A stretch of 64,000 nucleotides of DNA from Lithospermum erythrorhizon (Eukaryota > Streptophyta > Magnoliopsida > Boraginales > Boraginaceae). The DNA lies in assembly GCA_019722365.1 (NCBI GenBank), contig JADFUC010001296.1:1-64000 (forward strand), given 5' to 3'. Positions 36,201 to 50,154 of the stretch are shown here, piece after piece (position 1 is the first letter of the stretch; every line of letters starts with the position of its first letter). The position numbers and the translations under genes are program-made. The notes beneath the pieces were generated by a model. The model was not told where the DNA came from, ran no database searches, and saw nothing but the letters and a program-made list of their open reading frames with translations.

Positions 36201-38075
36201 AAATGATTTATATTGAATTTTCATAATAGTAATAATTTGTAATTTACTGCTAATCGCTTTTACAATTTTAATATACTAACCTTTTTACAATTTTGATATA
36301 AATTTTTTATATTTCTAATGTAATTTTTTATAATCCCAATATAATTCTTCACGATCCCTTAATAAAATATTTTTTATCTAAACGATTATCTATTTCCAAA
36401 CTTAATGGCTATTTCATATCTATTTTGATAATCACTTTATTTTATTTTAAAATCTTATGTCATTCGGATTAATTTATACCTGTATTGTTAAGACCCATTT
36501 TGTTGCTTCTGGCATTATATCCATTTAATCAAACAACTCAAATGGAGTCAGGGATGTCTTAGCGAGTATTTTATACGGAGTAGATCAAATAGAGCAAGAA
36601 ACCACTTATAAAAATTTAATGCTTTAAACAATTTCTCCGTGCCTGGATCATAATTTCCCTGTTAAAATAGACAACAAAATAATAGAGATCATGCCTCTAC
36701 ATATTTATTTTTGGTAAATTTATCATGGCTTCATTATACTAATGAAAACGTGGTACATATCTTCATCTAAAATACCTCATCACACAATATGTCTCTCGGC
36801 TTTGCCATCCGAGTGTATTTGGCATATACACGTATTCTTTGCTTAAACTCCATATATTATTATTATATTTGGTATCCTTTATACTTGGTATCTCAATTTG
36901 TAATTTAGTGGGGTGGGTTAGGTCATTAGAGCAAGCATTCAACCTTTCTACATGGTCTACTTGCATAATAGCCTCTTTGAAATACGTTAACAAAAAAGAT
37001 AATGATTCCTTGCCTACAATCAACAGAGGAGGGGGAGGGGGATGTTAACATTGAAACTTTCCACGCTTTTGAGGTCACACATGGCTGATAAATCAGCACT
37101 TGGGATTATTATGACTCTTTAATTTCCGAATGCCGACATGTGACCCTCTAGATTTGCTTATATTGTTGTGCACATTAGCATATTCCCACCAAGAAAATAT
37201 TAAGTTATATATCTCAATGTGTGCCTAACAAAAGAAAAGAACAAAACAATATGACTACGATGTTGGAATATACAATATCTTTAACACTATTGTTATTCAA
37301 AAGGATGTTAAGCATCTAACCCTTTTACATCTTTTCTTAAGCAGACTTATCATCTAATACAAATATACAATAATCCAATCAAATCATGGATGGAATTGGA
37401 CACCAAGAGCATTATTTTCTCCCCCACTCAAGAAAAGCTTGTTGGGTTACTCTATATTGAGGCATGAATACGAAATGACCTTTCACTTAACTAAGATATT
37501 CTCACGAAAGAATGGAAAACGAAAGGGAGGACCATCATGCAATAACTTACCTTCTACTTTTTGATTTGTTATCGTTCGGCTTATCCTATGGTATAATACT
37601 CGAAGGGGTTATTTTTTAAAAACCTAAAGGTCGAATTTTGAACCCTCGAAACTGACTGAGGTAGAAAACTGCATTTCCTCTACACTATACACCTAAGCCG
37701 CTTTCATTTGTGCAACAAGGAAACAGCACTTTTCACAGCCTTGAATATTCACAATGGGGAAAAAAGTAGTCAAGAATAAGACATAGGAGATCATTGCTTA
37801 CAAGTCAACAGAAAAACAAAGCACAAAGATGAAGAGATGGTCAATGCTTCACATCTAGTCTTGAACTTTTTCCAGGAACAGTGGTTTACCACCAAACGAT
37901 AAGAAATGTGAGCAGAATGAAGGAATTCAACCTTTGTGCCTATATAAAATTACATCAGAGTTTATACAATAGTAAACCAAAACATGTTTCTATCTATTCT
38001 AAGCTGTGTAAAGCATATATAATACCACATTATCAAATTCCAAGCAGGGAAACGTGATTAAGAAACCCACCAAAA
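33261..38075. other. AT-rich intergenic DNA with MITE-end fragments
   Basis: No gene supported. MITE-like ends (CTCCCTCCG at about 33,300; CTTCCTCCGGCTCC at about 33,910) occur without confident partners. 34.5-34.95 kb is purine-rich on the plus strand. Small ORFs at 35,662-35,944 and 36,763-37,048 overlap on opposite strands or in different frames and lack motifs. Confidence 0.4.
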
Positions 38076-38428
38076 TGTTGCACATTTTGAAAGCTTATGC
38101 TTATTATCGGCATTTGATCAAACAGCTTCCGCACAGCTCAAACAAAATTCAAAGCAATAGAAGAAAACGGCTAGTTAGTTAATGAGCTCCGCACGTGGGC
38201 TTATTAATGCGTTGTTCTCTTATTATTGGTGGTTGTTATCTGATGTGTATAAATAGTCACCACATACGTGGCATAACAAACTAACTGATTCTATAACTAA
38301 TTTTTGGCTCATTTTCAATCAGTTAAATGCTCTAAAAAATGTTCATCTTCTTCGCACATTTTCTCTGGGATTCTTCATCGTTTTTCATAGCGATTTCAAT
38401 ATTTCGCATCTAGATTCACAATCTTTCA
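38076..38428 (+). repeat. 5' LTR and primer-binding site of the 38-kb copia element
   Basis: The inferred LTR begins TGTTGCACATTT and ends CTTTCA, giving the TG...CA borders. TATAAATA at 38,248-38,255 is its likely core promoter. Immediately after it, TGATATCAGAGC (38,429-38,440) matches the initiator-Met tRNA primer site TGGTATCAGAGC with one change. The left border is a best guess, because no second LTR is available for comparison. Confidence 0.55.
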
Positions 38429-41400
38429 TGATATCAGAGCTAACCGGGTGAATCAACATCATCTGGGAGCTTCAAAATGGACAATAATCAACAAACAGTT
38501 AAATTTAATCAACACACCAACAAATTATTAATCAAAACCTAATAATCAACAAAATGCAAATAACTCAGAAGTAGCTACATCCGCTGGTACCTAACAATGC
38601 CGGGAGAAGTTCGCAAACTGTGTCGATTTGCTTACACAAAACTACATAAAGATGACATAGCACAAATTGTTAATGGAGAAATTCCAGAATTCAAATTAAA
38701 TTCATCAAAGATGCTGGAGGAAGGTAAATTGATCATATATCAATGGATTTTGAATGCTTTATCGACTGAAATTAGAAGAGGCTATGTGTTTACTGAATAT
38801 GCTTATGAGTTGTGGAATGAAATTAAGGATAGTTTTGGGAAAAGTAATGGACCTAGGGTTTATGAATTAAGAAGGATGATTTACTCTGCAAACAAGGCAA
38901 GATTGTGAAGTTATTAATATAAATGTTCTAAAAGGCTTTTTCGCGGATGAGCTATAGGGATGCATCAAACCCGTCATTGTTGATAACAAAGCAGGCCATG
39001 TAATTTCTGAGTGGGATTAAATAGTATAGTTATCAAGGATTAAATTCTCTTAATGGATCATTTACCTACTATCTCTCAAGACTATTCAACGGTGACGCAC
39101 GTTGAGTAATAAGCCAAGTTTCTACTTACAAATTGCAGAAGTTTGAAAAGATTGATAAATCACATTTTAAGCGGATCACATGTAAAAGATGGTTGTTTCT
39201 AAGCTGAAAGGCACTCTATGTATTTCCATCTCTAAGGACGGATAATAGTGAAGAAAAACTACAATTAAATGAAGAAAGACGTTAGAGGGAAGATGTGAAC
39301 CATGTAATCTCTGGATTCGGAGGAAGACGAGTAGTATTATCAAAACATCTAGAAATCCAATAACCCATGACGCAAATTGGGAAAGCGAGCTGAAAGTGAC
39401 TCCAGCAACAAACATCAAAGTTCTCAAAAAGGCCTCAACCCATACTCTAATTCAAAGGTCATGAAGGTCAGATTCCCGAATTGTCGATAGTAATTGATCA
39501 ACTGCGACATGAGGCACAGGAAACTTTTTGAGTCTGGCACTGATAATACAACAAAACAAGACATTTAACAGTACGCTTAGACTATCTAATGACTTGAAAT
39601 TGTATAATTGTCTATATGTGCTTGTCTTCAAATATAATATGTTTTTTGTAAGTAGGTTATCTCATGATTCAAATATTTACATGACTGATCACTGGGTATT
39701 TGTGACTTTAGCACAAATAAAATCTCAGAATCTATTGGAAGGAGAATAATGGCTTGTATCTCCTTGATCCTAGCTCTTTTCATTCATATGTCGCATACAA
39801 TATTAACAATAATATTCCGCCAAATAAACATGGGTTCTACTTTGTAAATAACTTGACGGAAATGATCTCAAGCTATGGCACAAAAGAATTGGCCATGCTT
39901 CTGATAAGGTACTCAATCATATGTTAAATGAAAAGAATGTAAATATGTGCATTTAATCACTTACAAAACAACACACAAATTACTTTTTCCTATTAGTACT
40001 AGTGTTGCCTCTGCTGTGTTTCAATTACTGCATTTAGATCTATAGGGCCTTATAAAACAAAGACTAGGTCAGGTGCTAAGTATTTTTTAATAATAATAGA
40101 TGATCATAATAGTATACAATTTAACATTCCTCATTGGCTGCATAAAAAACACAAAAAGCGTCAGAGGTTTTCAAAACAATAGAGCATGATTTCAACTTAA
40201 TTGGAGAAAAGTGTCAAGACATTAAGAACTGATAATGGCACAAAGTTCTTAAATGCTTCTTTCAATGATTTTGTGAAAATAAGCCGACATTGCCGTGATC
40301 AAAAGTCTTCAGGCCTATATTCCACAACAAATGAAATCGTGGAAAGAAACACAAATATTTTATAAGTAGCAAAGAGTCAGAATGATAAATTTTATTCGGC
40401 CAAACTATTTTGGGAAATTCTACCATTTTAATTGCTGTTATATCTTATCAATATCTTCTTTCGGTCAAGCAATCACTTTACAACAATATCAAAAGTGCTT
40501 AAGGCTGATTCACTTAAGAATTTTGGCACTTATGCTTAAGGCTAAATGTCTCAATAAAGGAAAATTTGACCCTAGAGCAACACCTGCAATTTTTCTTGAA
40601 TATCCACCAAGACAAAAGGCTTACAAAATCTATGATGTCGTAAATAAGAAAGTTGTCATCTCTAGAGATGTCAAGTTTTATGAACACATTTTTCCTTATA
40701 ATCCTAATTTTCCTAAAAATGCATTGATTTCCATAGATCATGACAGGATAAAGCACACAAACTCTTTCCACTAGTGCCCCGACAATCATGATAACGTAAT
40801 GTACCACCGACAAAGACACTCGAACTTATCGCATCGACCGAACAACATGTTCCTAATCACGCGACAATACTGTGACGCACCATAGTCCATCCCTTAATTC
40901 CACTCAGTCTGATACAATTCCTAACACACAAATTAAGCCAGCTAGACACTGAAGCAAAAATAGGACTTTAATTGCTTGGTTCAAAGACTATGCAATCAAT
41001 TTTGCTATATTATCTACTCATTCTACTACATATTTTAGTTTTCTTGCAAAACCCGTTAAAAGTCCAGAACTATAGATATAACAGTTAATATATCAAAGAA
41101 TGGGTCGGGCCGCCGCGGAACTGACAAGACCTGGAGATACTCAAACTGGGATATTGTCGATCTCCCTAAAGCGGCACAAATCTATTAGTCAGAGATGGTT
41201 TTCAAGCTCACATAAGTGAGATGGTACAAATGACAAATACAGCAAGATCATGGTAAAAGGACCAAACAATTAGTGGATTGACATTTTGATGTAGTTCTAT
41301 GGCTAAATCATTTACTAAAATTCTTTCTTAGCTTTTTATGTCAAGAAGACAATGATGGCTACTACATCAACTCGAGATATTACTTATACGATTATTGGTG

Positions 41401-42290
41401 ATATATATTTATATTCTATTGTTATACCAAAGCACAAAAGTCTCAAGTATTTGGTGTTAAAAGAGATCATTATATGGACTTAAAACAAAGTTCGAAGATA
41501 ATAAATACCGAAGCTAAACAGTAATTATATATGATTTCTCAATACCTTTATTACACTTGTCTGCTCACTAGACACATACGCTTCCCCGATCCTAATAATA
41601 GTCTATGTTGACACATAAGAAATATGAAAAAGAGATAACGCAAGTCAAAAAAAGTTTTTCCACAACAAGTTTACTTACATCAAAGACCTCACACAGCCTA
41701 AATACTTTCAGAATGTAGCCACCAGATCGATGTTACATTTTTTATCACAACAGGTACACATAAAGTGATTAATTACATGTGATGTCCAAAGGACTTTACT
41801 GTGATGCAAAAAGTTCAATATCCTAATTACCTAATGACTGAGTTCTCAGACATTAACACTGCCAACAACAAGAGGATCCAAGCATTTATATGAGACTCAC
41901 GTATTATAGAGATTAGAATTTCACCAAGCTGATGTCACTTTTGTCACACAAGAGTCAATTCATGTCCTACCATGATCATATGAAACCCCGCTATATATTG
42001 TTATATCTATAGTACCACTTCTAACGGTTTGTTTTATAGGTGCATCTCAGGGATTAAGTGCCCAACCACAAGGAAATTCATCTCGTGCTATGCTCACGAT
42101 CGATCTTCCCTTGGTTTCATGGCACCCAAGAAGTCAAACAAACTGAGCACAGATTGCAGGTCATATGCATACAAGATTTGTTTGCCAGCCTAAATGACTG
42201 GGCCATACCGGGACACACGAAGCGTAAAGTTAATCTCCCCAATCCCTTGACGCGACAACAAGTCGAATTATTCAAGACATAAAAACCCGC
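38076..42290 (+). mobile_element. Ty1/copia retrotransposon, gag-protease-integrase readable, decayed
   Basis: Domains follow copia order on the plus strand. Gag: 38,597-38,908 is open, with YQWILNALSTEI and FGKSNGPRVYELRR (UBN2-type). Protease to integrase linker: CLYVLVFKYNMFFVSRLSHD (about 39,625-39,685). Integrase: LWHKRIGHASDKVLNH (about 39,870-39,920), GPYKTKTRSGAKYFLIIIDD-like (about 40,045-40,105), TLRTDNGTKFLNASFNDFV (about 40,220-40,277) and, in an open frame at 40,382-40,774, FLEYPPRQKAYKIYD and VVISRDVKFYEHIF. Reverse transcriptase and RNase H are poorly preserved: around 41,100-41,270 the text recalls WVFKLTY and YKARLV but is frame-broken, and VSWHPRSQT near 42,110-42,140 recalls the RNase H SWxSKKQ motif. 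Many stops; not functional. No 3' LTR was recognised, so the right end is approximate. Confidence 0.8.
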
Positions 42291-44480
42291 TTTTCACTAA
42301 AACCAAGCACATCAAAATTGACTTCACCTTATACCAGATTACTACAAGGTTTTCTCTTACCTTAATGACCGAGTCCGCTAAAGCTATACGAGTCATGATC
42401 CAAGAATAAGTGGATTCGGCATATTAATATTAGGTTACGGCAACCTATAAAGAGAGTAATAGAAAAAGAGGTCTCAATTTCTAAAAGAAATCATCAACTT
42501 TGTTTGAGCTTTCAAGTTCTTAAATAGTTAAATCGAGAAGTTAATTATATTATTGCGCACTGCTGTAAGTCGAGTTGATTACTTTTAATTGGTTCGAATA
42601 ATTTTAATTCAAGATATGACATTGTTAAGGATGACAAGACATTTTCTCATGTATTTATTTATGTTTTTGTCATGAACTAATTTTATTATTAATGAATCCA
42701 CATGAGTCGACTGACATTGAATTTTCTGAAATAATTTATTTCATGAATTAATGAGTTGCATAATTAGAATATCTTTATATCAATATTAAGTCGTCTTTAT
42801 ATAAGTGACATCATGAAATAGGATCATCAATTACTTAATTAATAATCTAACACATGCTTCTAATTAATTATGTAGATATATAATGGCACGTGCAATTTAA
42901 TAAAGATATGCTATTAAAAAAGATCTCATATTTTAAAGTTTTATCATGTAGATATAGCTTAGTTTTTAGGAGAATGACAAGTGAATCGAGAAGTAACATT
43001 TTAATCAGATAGAATGCTTGAAAGCATGAACTAACAGTAATCATTGTGTTGGAATCTGATTAACTGATGAAATCACGTGTCCCCGACTATACTTCAAATA
43101 TTAATTATATTCACTTTTTTGTGCATCTTGCTAGTATTCGTGAATTTAATTGCTTAATAATTTAGAAGCAAGTGAGTCTAGATAAAGATTTAATATTTAA
43201 TTATTAGTTAATTAAAGATTAAGAAAAGACTTTATTTAGATATTTAATTCCTCATGGTATTTATTACTCGTTTATTCATTATATTATTTCGGACACGACC
43301 CGATCAATTCGAACACGTGAATCGGTGTTGTCAAGTCATGCCATGTCAATTTCGATACTACTAATATTAGTTTAATTTCTCGTTCCTTAACTTAGCTAGT
43401 TTACAGATATTATGAAGCTAGATTTATTCTTTTATGTATTATTGATGTTCACGGGGATGGCAATGACTGTTCCTGGATGACTCGAGGGATTACGATTGCC
43501 AACATTGTAGGTTAATCATGTTCAATTAATTACAATAACTAGAATAAGAATCGTTAATTCAATGTCAATACAAGAATATACTTTTAGTAAATTCTATGGA
43601 AATAGCCGCTACTCTAAAAAGCAAGTAAACGGTGTCTATTCTGCATCCACCAACTCGTTATTTCCTCTCTCTATCTCAGAGAGCAGCGAGTGGCTCAAAC
43701 TACATGAGCAACTATACAAAAGCTTAGCCCGATACTTTCCCACATCAAAATCCAATCAAATTAAAGAACATATCATGTGGCTTCAAGCAAGATTTAAGAC
43801 AGACGTGTCAGAGTGCCTCTTTCGGGAATGATTTCCGCTGTCTACCTGTGTAAAGTGTCCCAATCATAGTTTTCCTCGACTTTATTTGGTACAAACCTTC
43901 CAGTAAATGGGTTGACACCAAAGACATTCTGCTGAGAGTGCTGATAAGACGTTCGATATGGTCTTATTAGAGAATTATCTACTATCAACACTCACCCCCC
44001 ATCCTCGCTAGCACATACTGCAGAAGGGCCGGGGTCCCTGAGATCGATGAAAGACAAAGTTCGAAGCACAGGTCGCCTCCTCACAATTCCGGCCAGAAGA
44101 ATCACAACGGACACGGGCGGGTGCGATCGCAGAACAGGTTCATGGGGGTAATCATGAAACTCTCTTATCTGGTTTGCGCCTGTTGAAAGCCTGTATTCAC
44201 CCCACCGATATTCTCCAATAATAATAATTTATAACCACCTCTACTTTCGAGTAAACAACTAAAAGCATGGTACTCACCAGATTTCAAGATCAATCCAAAT
44301 TTTAAAACCTTTTAAGAGTCCCGCTTGGATAAGATTGGCAGTCGTTACTCGCGCAAATGAAAAAGACATTCGTATTGCGGGATTTGCTCGGTAAGTCAGA
44401 ACGACAATCGGGTCAAGCAATTGGTATTGAATACTAAATCATTAACTGATACATTTAACTAATCTGAATAAAATACCTAG
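42291..44480. other. Unassigned region with possible transposon debris
   Basis: 42.3-43.5 kb is AT-rich without genes. 43,562-43,831 is an 89-codon plus-strand ORF (motif words SKKQVNGVYSAS, ESSEWLKLHEQLYKSL) of unknown family. 43.85-44.2 kb is GC-richer; the minus strand holds NVFGVNPFTGRFVPNK in one frame before a stop. I recognise neither, and both look like remnants. Confidence 0.3.
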
Positions 44481-47400
44481 TGTAATAAAACATTAGCATT
44501 GGATATATTTTTCACCAATTAGTATAAATCATGCATAAAATTAATTGATTTTAAATCCAAATTCAAAAAATCAAGACTTTCATATCAATACAAAGAGATT
44601 ACACTGGGTTAGTCATTTTCAAAAAAAACTCGATTATTTTGAACAAAAATGACATTTTTTATTTTTTAAACTTTTGTTCTCATAATATTCAATTTCTCAT
44701 CTTAAAGTGTAATAATCAACTTACTCCATAATTTTAGACTAAACAATCACTTATATTAATATCGAGCGAGTATTATAAGCAAAGATGCATAACAAATTCA
44801 TACCTTTGGAAATGCAAAAAACTCCGTTGAATTTAAACAATAACGCAAAGCTGTTAAAACATTAACCAACATGATATTAAATAATGGCAATTAAAATGAA
44901 ACACTTGTGGGCATTAAAATAAAATAAAAAAACAAATAGATTAGTAGTACCATTGGCAATAGAAGCTGTACCAGTGCATTGAGAAGAAGTACAAAATCTC
45001 AAAAGCCTTGTCGAAATAAACATAGCCATTTTTTTTATTGATTTTGTTTTATTAAATCATGGAAATGATGATCAAATAAAGCTGATGATGGGCCTGGCGG
45101 GTCCATTGGGCTACTATTAATTGTTAGAGAAATATGTATTCATATGAATAATATGATAAATTGATAATGTTTTGGCCTTTTGGACTAGTACATGATTTGA
45201 TAGATGATATAATTCATTCCATATGGGACACATTTATTTTTTAAGTAATAGAAATTTGACTTAAATAAAATTTTGAGAGTGAATGAAGTATCATTATTTG
45301 AGATCCTCTATACTTCTTTGTGCTACATTCTTTGTCGTCATTTTTATATGATTATATATCATATATTGTATCAGTGTATCATAACTTTCTATGATTTATT
45401 CAAAACAAGGAAATGATCAATCAAAACAAAGAACATGAATATGAGTTCACAAAAGTTATAGAAATTTAAACCTGATTAGGCTAGTAACCTATTTGATTTT
45501 AATCTTCAAATTTGTAAATAATAGACTCGACTCGATTTGAATATTTTTCTTTGAAAAAGTGATTTCCATGTGTTTATATAATATTTAACTTGTTTTGAAC
45601 TATATAACTTGAAGTTGCAAGTTAAATTTTTCGATTCAATTCTTGTCGAAACATTTAACTTGACTTAGATAGTTAGCTTGATTAGATTAGAGGGCTACAT
45701 CCAGTGAAATACTATAATATTATTTATATGATTTCGATCAAGAACAATGGGAGTAAGATACATTCTATGATTTCTATATATAAAGATCAAGTTGACAAAT
45801 GCATAAGCATTAATTAGGTTGCCTATGGGATAATAATAATAACAATAACATGGTTTCTATATTAATTGTTAGAGAAATTAAATATTCATATGAGCATGCA
45901 TGCAACTCGTATGAAGTTTGCATTGATAATCACCTGCATATTTAATTAAACCTGAACTTTAGACTAATAATACAATGATTATCAACATATATCAAATGAT
46001 CACAAGCCTTGGTCCTCTACCATTATTATTTGTTTCCTCCTTTTTTGTAAATAGGTTCTGCTAGTTAGTAAAGAAACAACTGTTCATTTTTTTTCCTGAC
46101 CGACCATGTAATTATTTAATTTATCTTCTCCTGAAAATTGAAATCATTGAAGTCCATATGCTTTATTTAAGCTGTTGTCTACTTCCATGCGATTCCAAAT
46201 ATATAGCTAGCAATGAGCAACTATATCATGTCTTTAATAGAGTATGAAAACATAGAGGCATTACATAAGTTATAACCAAAGTGACTTTATGTAAATATAT
46301 AATCCAAGTCTGACCCAATAAAATCCCAATCCAATTTAATTATATTTTATCGACAGCGTCATCTAATAAGACAAATACATCAAACCTACGAGAATATTTA
46401 CTTCATTCTAAACCTTTGGATATTCTTCATAATACATCTAAATTATAAACTACATTTGGTATGTAATGATAACCGATATTCATGATGAGTACTTTGTTAT
46501 CAAAACCCGGCGGATTTAGGCATCGGCCAGGACGACTTCTGGGTCAGTAGCCTAAGAGACTACCCTTCGATATTGGATTTAGTAAGGAGAAATACGTTGA
46601 TAGAACAAGGAAGAATATCTCAACTGTGAAGCATAACCGCGAAGAGCGGCGCACACCCCAACATTTTCGCATCTCTGGGCCTCAAGCACTTCCCCAGGTC
46701 CAAGTCACAAAGGAATTGGATCGACCAAGGTGCACCATTGGATTACCTCTCTTTGGGTAAGCTAAGGAAAAAAATCGCCCCAAATAAATTTGATGAGTCT
46801 AAAAATAGATCCTAGAGAACCAGACTTCAATCTAGGGGAAAAAGGATCTAGGGAAAAGTATTACTCAGCCATACTCACAAAACATTAAACAATTAGGTCA
46901 ACAGTCCTTTTTATTAACCGGTTTATGAAATGAGACTAGATGTGATAAATTAATTATGATTGACAAATAAGAAATAAAAATTAGAGAATTAATTGTTAAT
47001 GTGAGCCTTATATCACCTAGTAGCAATTAATATCATGTTAGTTCATTCGAGAGTTGCAATTTAATTTGCATACTATTTTTAAAGTTGTATTTATGATTTC
47101 CAAAGCTAGCCAATCAGTAATAATAAGGAGAAAATTACATTGTGGTTGGAAATAATATAATTACCACAACTTTCATTGAATTACAATAAATAAAGTTCAA
47201 ATATTGAACTTTATTAGAAGACTAAATTGCTACTCGAATGACCATACTTCATCAATTACACAATTGTCCATTATATTTCATCTAATCCGCTCCCAAAAAA
47301 TACATGCATCATTTGTGGAAATTTACTTTGTATGCTTGATTGTTTGCATTTTTAATATACATTTTGCCAATTCCAACGTAGCTTTTTTACATTTCAACAG

Positions 47401-48540
47401 AAATTTTTGTTAACTCAGCCAGAAGCCACTATCCCTCTTTAATAAAACATTTTTCATCTAAACAATCATCTATTTTGAAACGGAGAGGTAATTTCGATTA
47501 AACTTTATATATATATATTATAATATTTGATTAAAAACTTTATAAAATATTAGTAGTATTTGCAGAAGTAATATTACTACGATGTTCTGATTTTTAAGAG
47601 TTAAATTTAACGATGAACGAACATTTTAAGAGGCAAGGAGTATATTTAAAGAATTCGATCATCCGCCCACGTGACGTGCTGCTACGTAGACATATCGGGA
47701 GTGCTACTTCAAATTTTGTGCCTAATGTGTATATAAATATGACATACTATTGTAATTCTTATTCAATCAATTATATTTAATAAACAGTTATTCTTTTATT
47801 TTACCAGATTTTAAGATTCTAAGAAAATGAAATTGCTAAGTAATAAATTGGCATGACACCGATAACGCCAATTCGCCTCGCCGATCTTTTTACTTTTGTG
47901 TTGTCTTTAATGCCATTGACATCCACCTTTCTTTCAAACATGCGTGGTTTTTTTTTTCTTTCTTTTGATTTGGTAGCGTTTCCAACATAATATACTTATG
48001 TGCTTCATGAATTTTCGGTTAGTTAGGCGGCGTAGCTAAGAAGCTCCTTCACAAATTATTATCCAGAGACTCACATATCATCTTGTCCGTGTATTTTCTT
48101 TCATATGGTTATTGCGCTGACATTCTGGCTGCTGATGGAATCTCCAATATTGATTTGATATAGAATTCTAGCAGTTTGATACCCTATTATCAAATTTTTA
48201 GTTATGTTTTTTAGTTAACCAGCTATTGGTTGACGAAAGTGGGAGTTTACATCAGCAACCCTCACGGCTATGATATCTAACGTATGATTGCTGTTACAAT
48301 CTTACGTCATTATGTGACGCCAGAAAAAGAGAAATGATTTTCACAAGACTCCTTCAATCGGCCACCCAGCCATTAATACGGCGAGAAAGAATTAAGACCC
48401 TTCACCGGCCACTTTCAATATCAATGATTATCAGAACTAATGATAAAGATTTTGCTATAATACCCAAGCATTTACTGCTTTTTTTACATGAAAGCAAAGC
48501 TCGAGATACCACAAAGAAGTAATGATTATAGGGATTTATG
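44481..48540. other. Intergenic DNA, mostly AT-rich, with a GC-richer insert at 46.49-46.87 kb
   Basis: No gene seen. The segment 46,495-46,870 (for example GGCATCGGCCAGGACGACTT) differs in composition from its flanks and may be a fragment of an inserted element, but has no coding motif. Segments near 47,440 and 36,360 share the word order TTTTT(C/T)ATCTAAAC(A/G)AT(C/T)ATCTATTT, suggesting a dispersed repeat. Confidence 0.35.
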
Positions 48541-48548
48541 TTTTTTTC

Positions 48549-48593
<45 letters not shown>
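48549..48593. repeat. (TTA)n microsatellite
   Basis: An uninterrupted run of about 15 TTA trinucleotides. The poly-Leu tract in the overlapping short ORF is an artefact of this repeat. Confidence 0.95.
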
Positions 48594-50150
48594 GCTGTTG
48601 CTGTCATTGGTTGCAAACTTATTTTAAATTCTATCAAATTATTAAGACTTATATAGATTGTAGATTTGATTTATTTAATCAAAGATTTAGCCATGCTTAT
48701 ATCATGCTTTATGTCAATATATTGAGTAAATACGATATGTCATTGCAATTTTATTCAAGTAATTCTAATTAATAAATTCTCCGTTTATAGTTTATATTTT
48801 ATGAAAGTATTATAAGAAATCATTTTAGCATTACCTCTATGATTGCTGGTTCACATATTTGTGACAACTAAGCTTTGTTATCTAGTTGGTCCCCTCAGAC
48901 GTAGAAGTCACAATTCCGAAACGTAGCCTTCCAAAATCAATTCCGTCGTTAAATAATGAGTAATAATAACGAGGGGTTATTAAATTTGTCATTATTCACA
49001 ATTAATTTATTTACTTTAAATTATGGAGAAATAAGCTCCGCCGACCTCTCCATCATGCATGCATATCGCCCACTAGCAAACAACAAATTATATGGAAAGC
49101 TCCCACCATCTCATGCCTTCAATTCTATCCCCACCACTTTAATTAATTCTCTACTGGATGTCGATCGATTGTGTTATTTAATTTACTGTAATCTTTGCTT
49201 GATGGTTAATTAGAAGTTCGTCCTTAGTTTAATTTTATGAAGTCATTTTTTTGTAGATAATTAATTGTATGAATTGGAAGACAAATAATGTAAGCACATA
49301 TATTCAACAGTCCATTGATATTGACGTATTGTAGAGCTTGAAATAATGCAACATTAGATCACCACATTTTGGTGAGTCAGTTTTAGCTAGCGAGTGATGT
49401 AGCCTAAAAATCTATCATTGTATTGGTATTATCGTTTTGAAATGATTATACTCATAGCGAAAGAATTGCTAATTCCTATAAATCCGTGATTTCTTGATCT
49501 CGTGGCATAATAAAGATGGATGGGTATAATAAAGAGGATAAATTCTTAGGAAGCACACAAGGTGACAATATTGTAGCTTAATTTCCCTATTTTAAAAATC
49601 GATCAGACCATCCAATGGATTATTTCTCAATTGCCATTCACTTCATAATATTGGTTAATATGCATATAATAAAAAATTAAGGGAAAAGTATTCATATATG
49701 TGTTCCAAAATCAACATAGATGGAATACAAATATAAACATTTTGCTTTAGGAACTAATCCACAACCAATAATTATTCCATAATCTGATAAAAATCAAAAA
49801 CTTGGTTGTTATTAGTTGGTTATTATTCAATCTTAAATAAAAATAGAAACATACGAGTTTTTATTTCTTGCTAATCTCTTATTACCATGATCATCTTTGA
49901 ACAACCATATAGTATGACACAAGCTAAGAAATAATCATCATAATCAATAAAAATCCATTCGGATTATCTTTTTTCTTTCTTTTATAGTTCTGGCCGCCGA
50001 GCAAACCTTACACAGCCCTTTCAAGCCCTGTTTTATCATCATACCAAAATACAATTCAAGAAAGGGGGGAGGGGGGTTGAATAAAGATGACCAAGAACTT
50101 GTTCAAAATATATAATTTCCATTTTTGTTATACTTAGCCATCTTCAATAT
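48594..50150. other. Intergenic DNA downstream of the ERF gene
   Basis: AT-rich. The 85-codon ORF at 48,956-49,213 has no recognisable motif. The final few hundred bases probably include the ERF 3' UTR; no certain polyadenylation signal was chosen. Confidence 0.4.
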
Positions 50151-50154
50151 ATAA

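Noticed and set aside
48488..48772. ORF with a long poly-Leu stretch resembling a signal peptide
   Set aside because: The Leu run is the translation of the (TTA)n microsatellite; no family motif follows.
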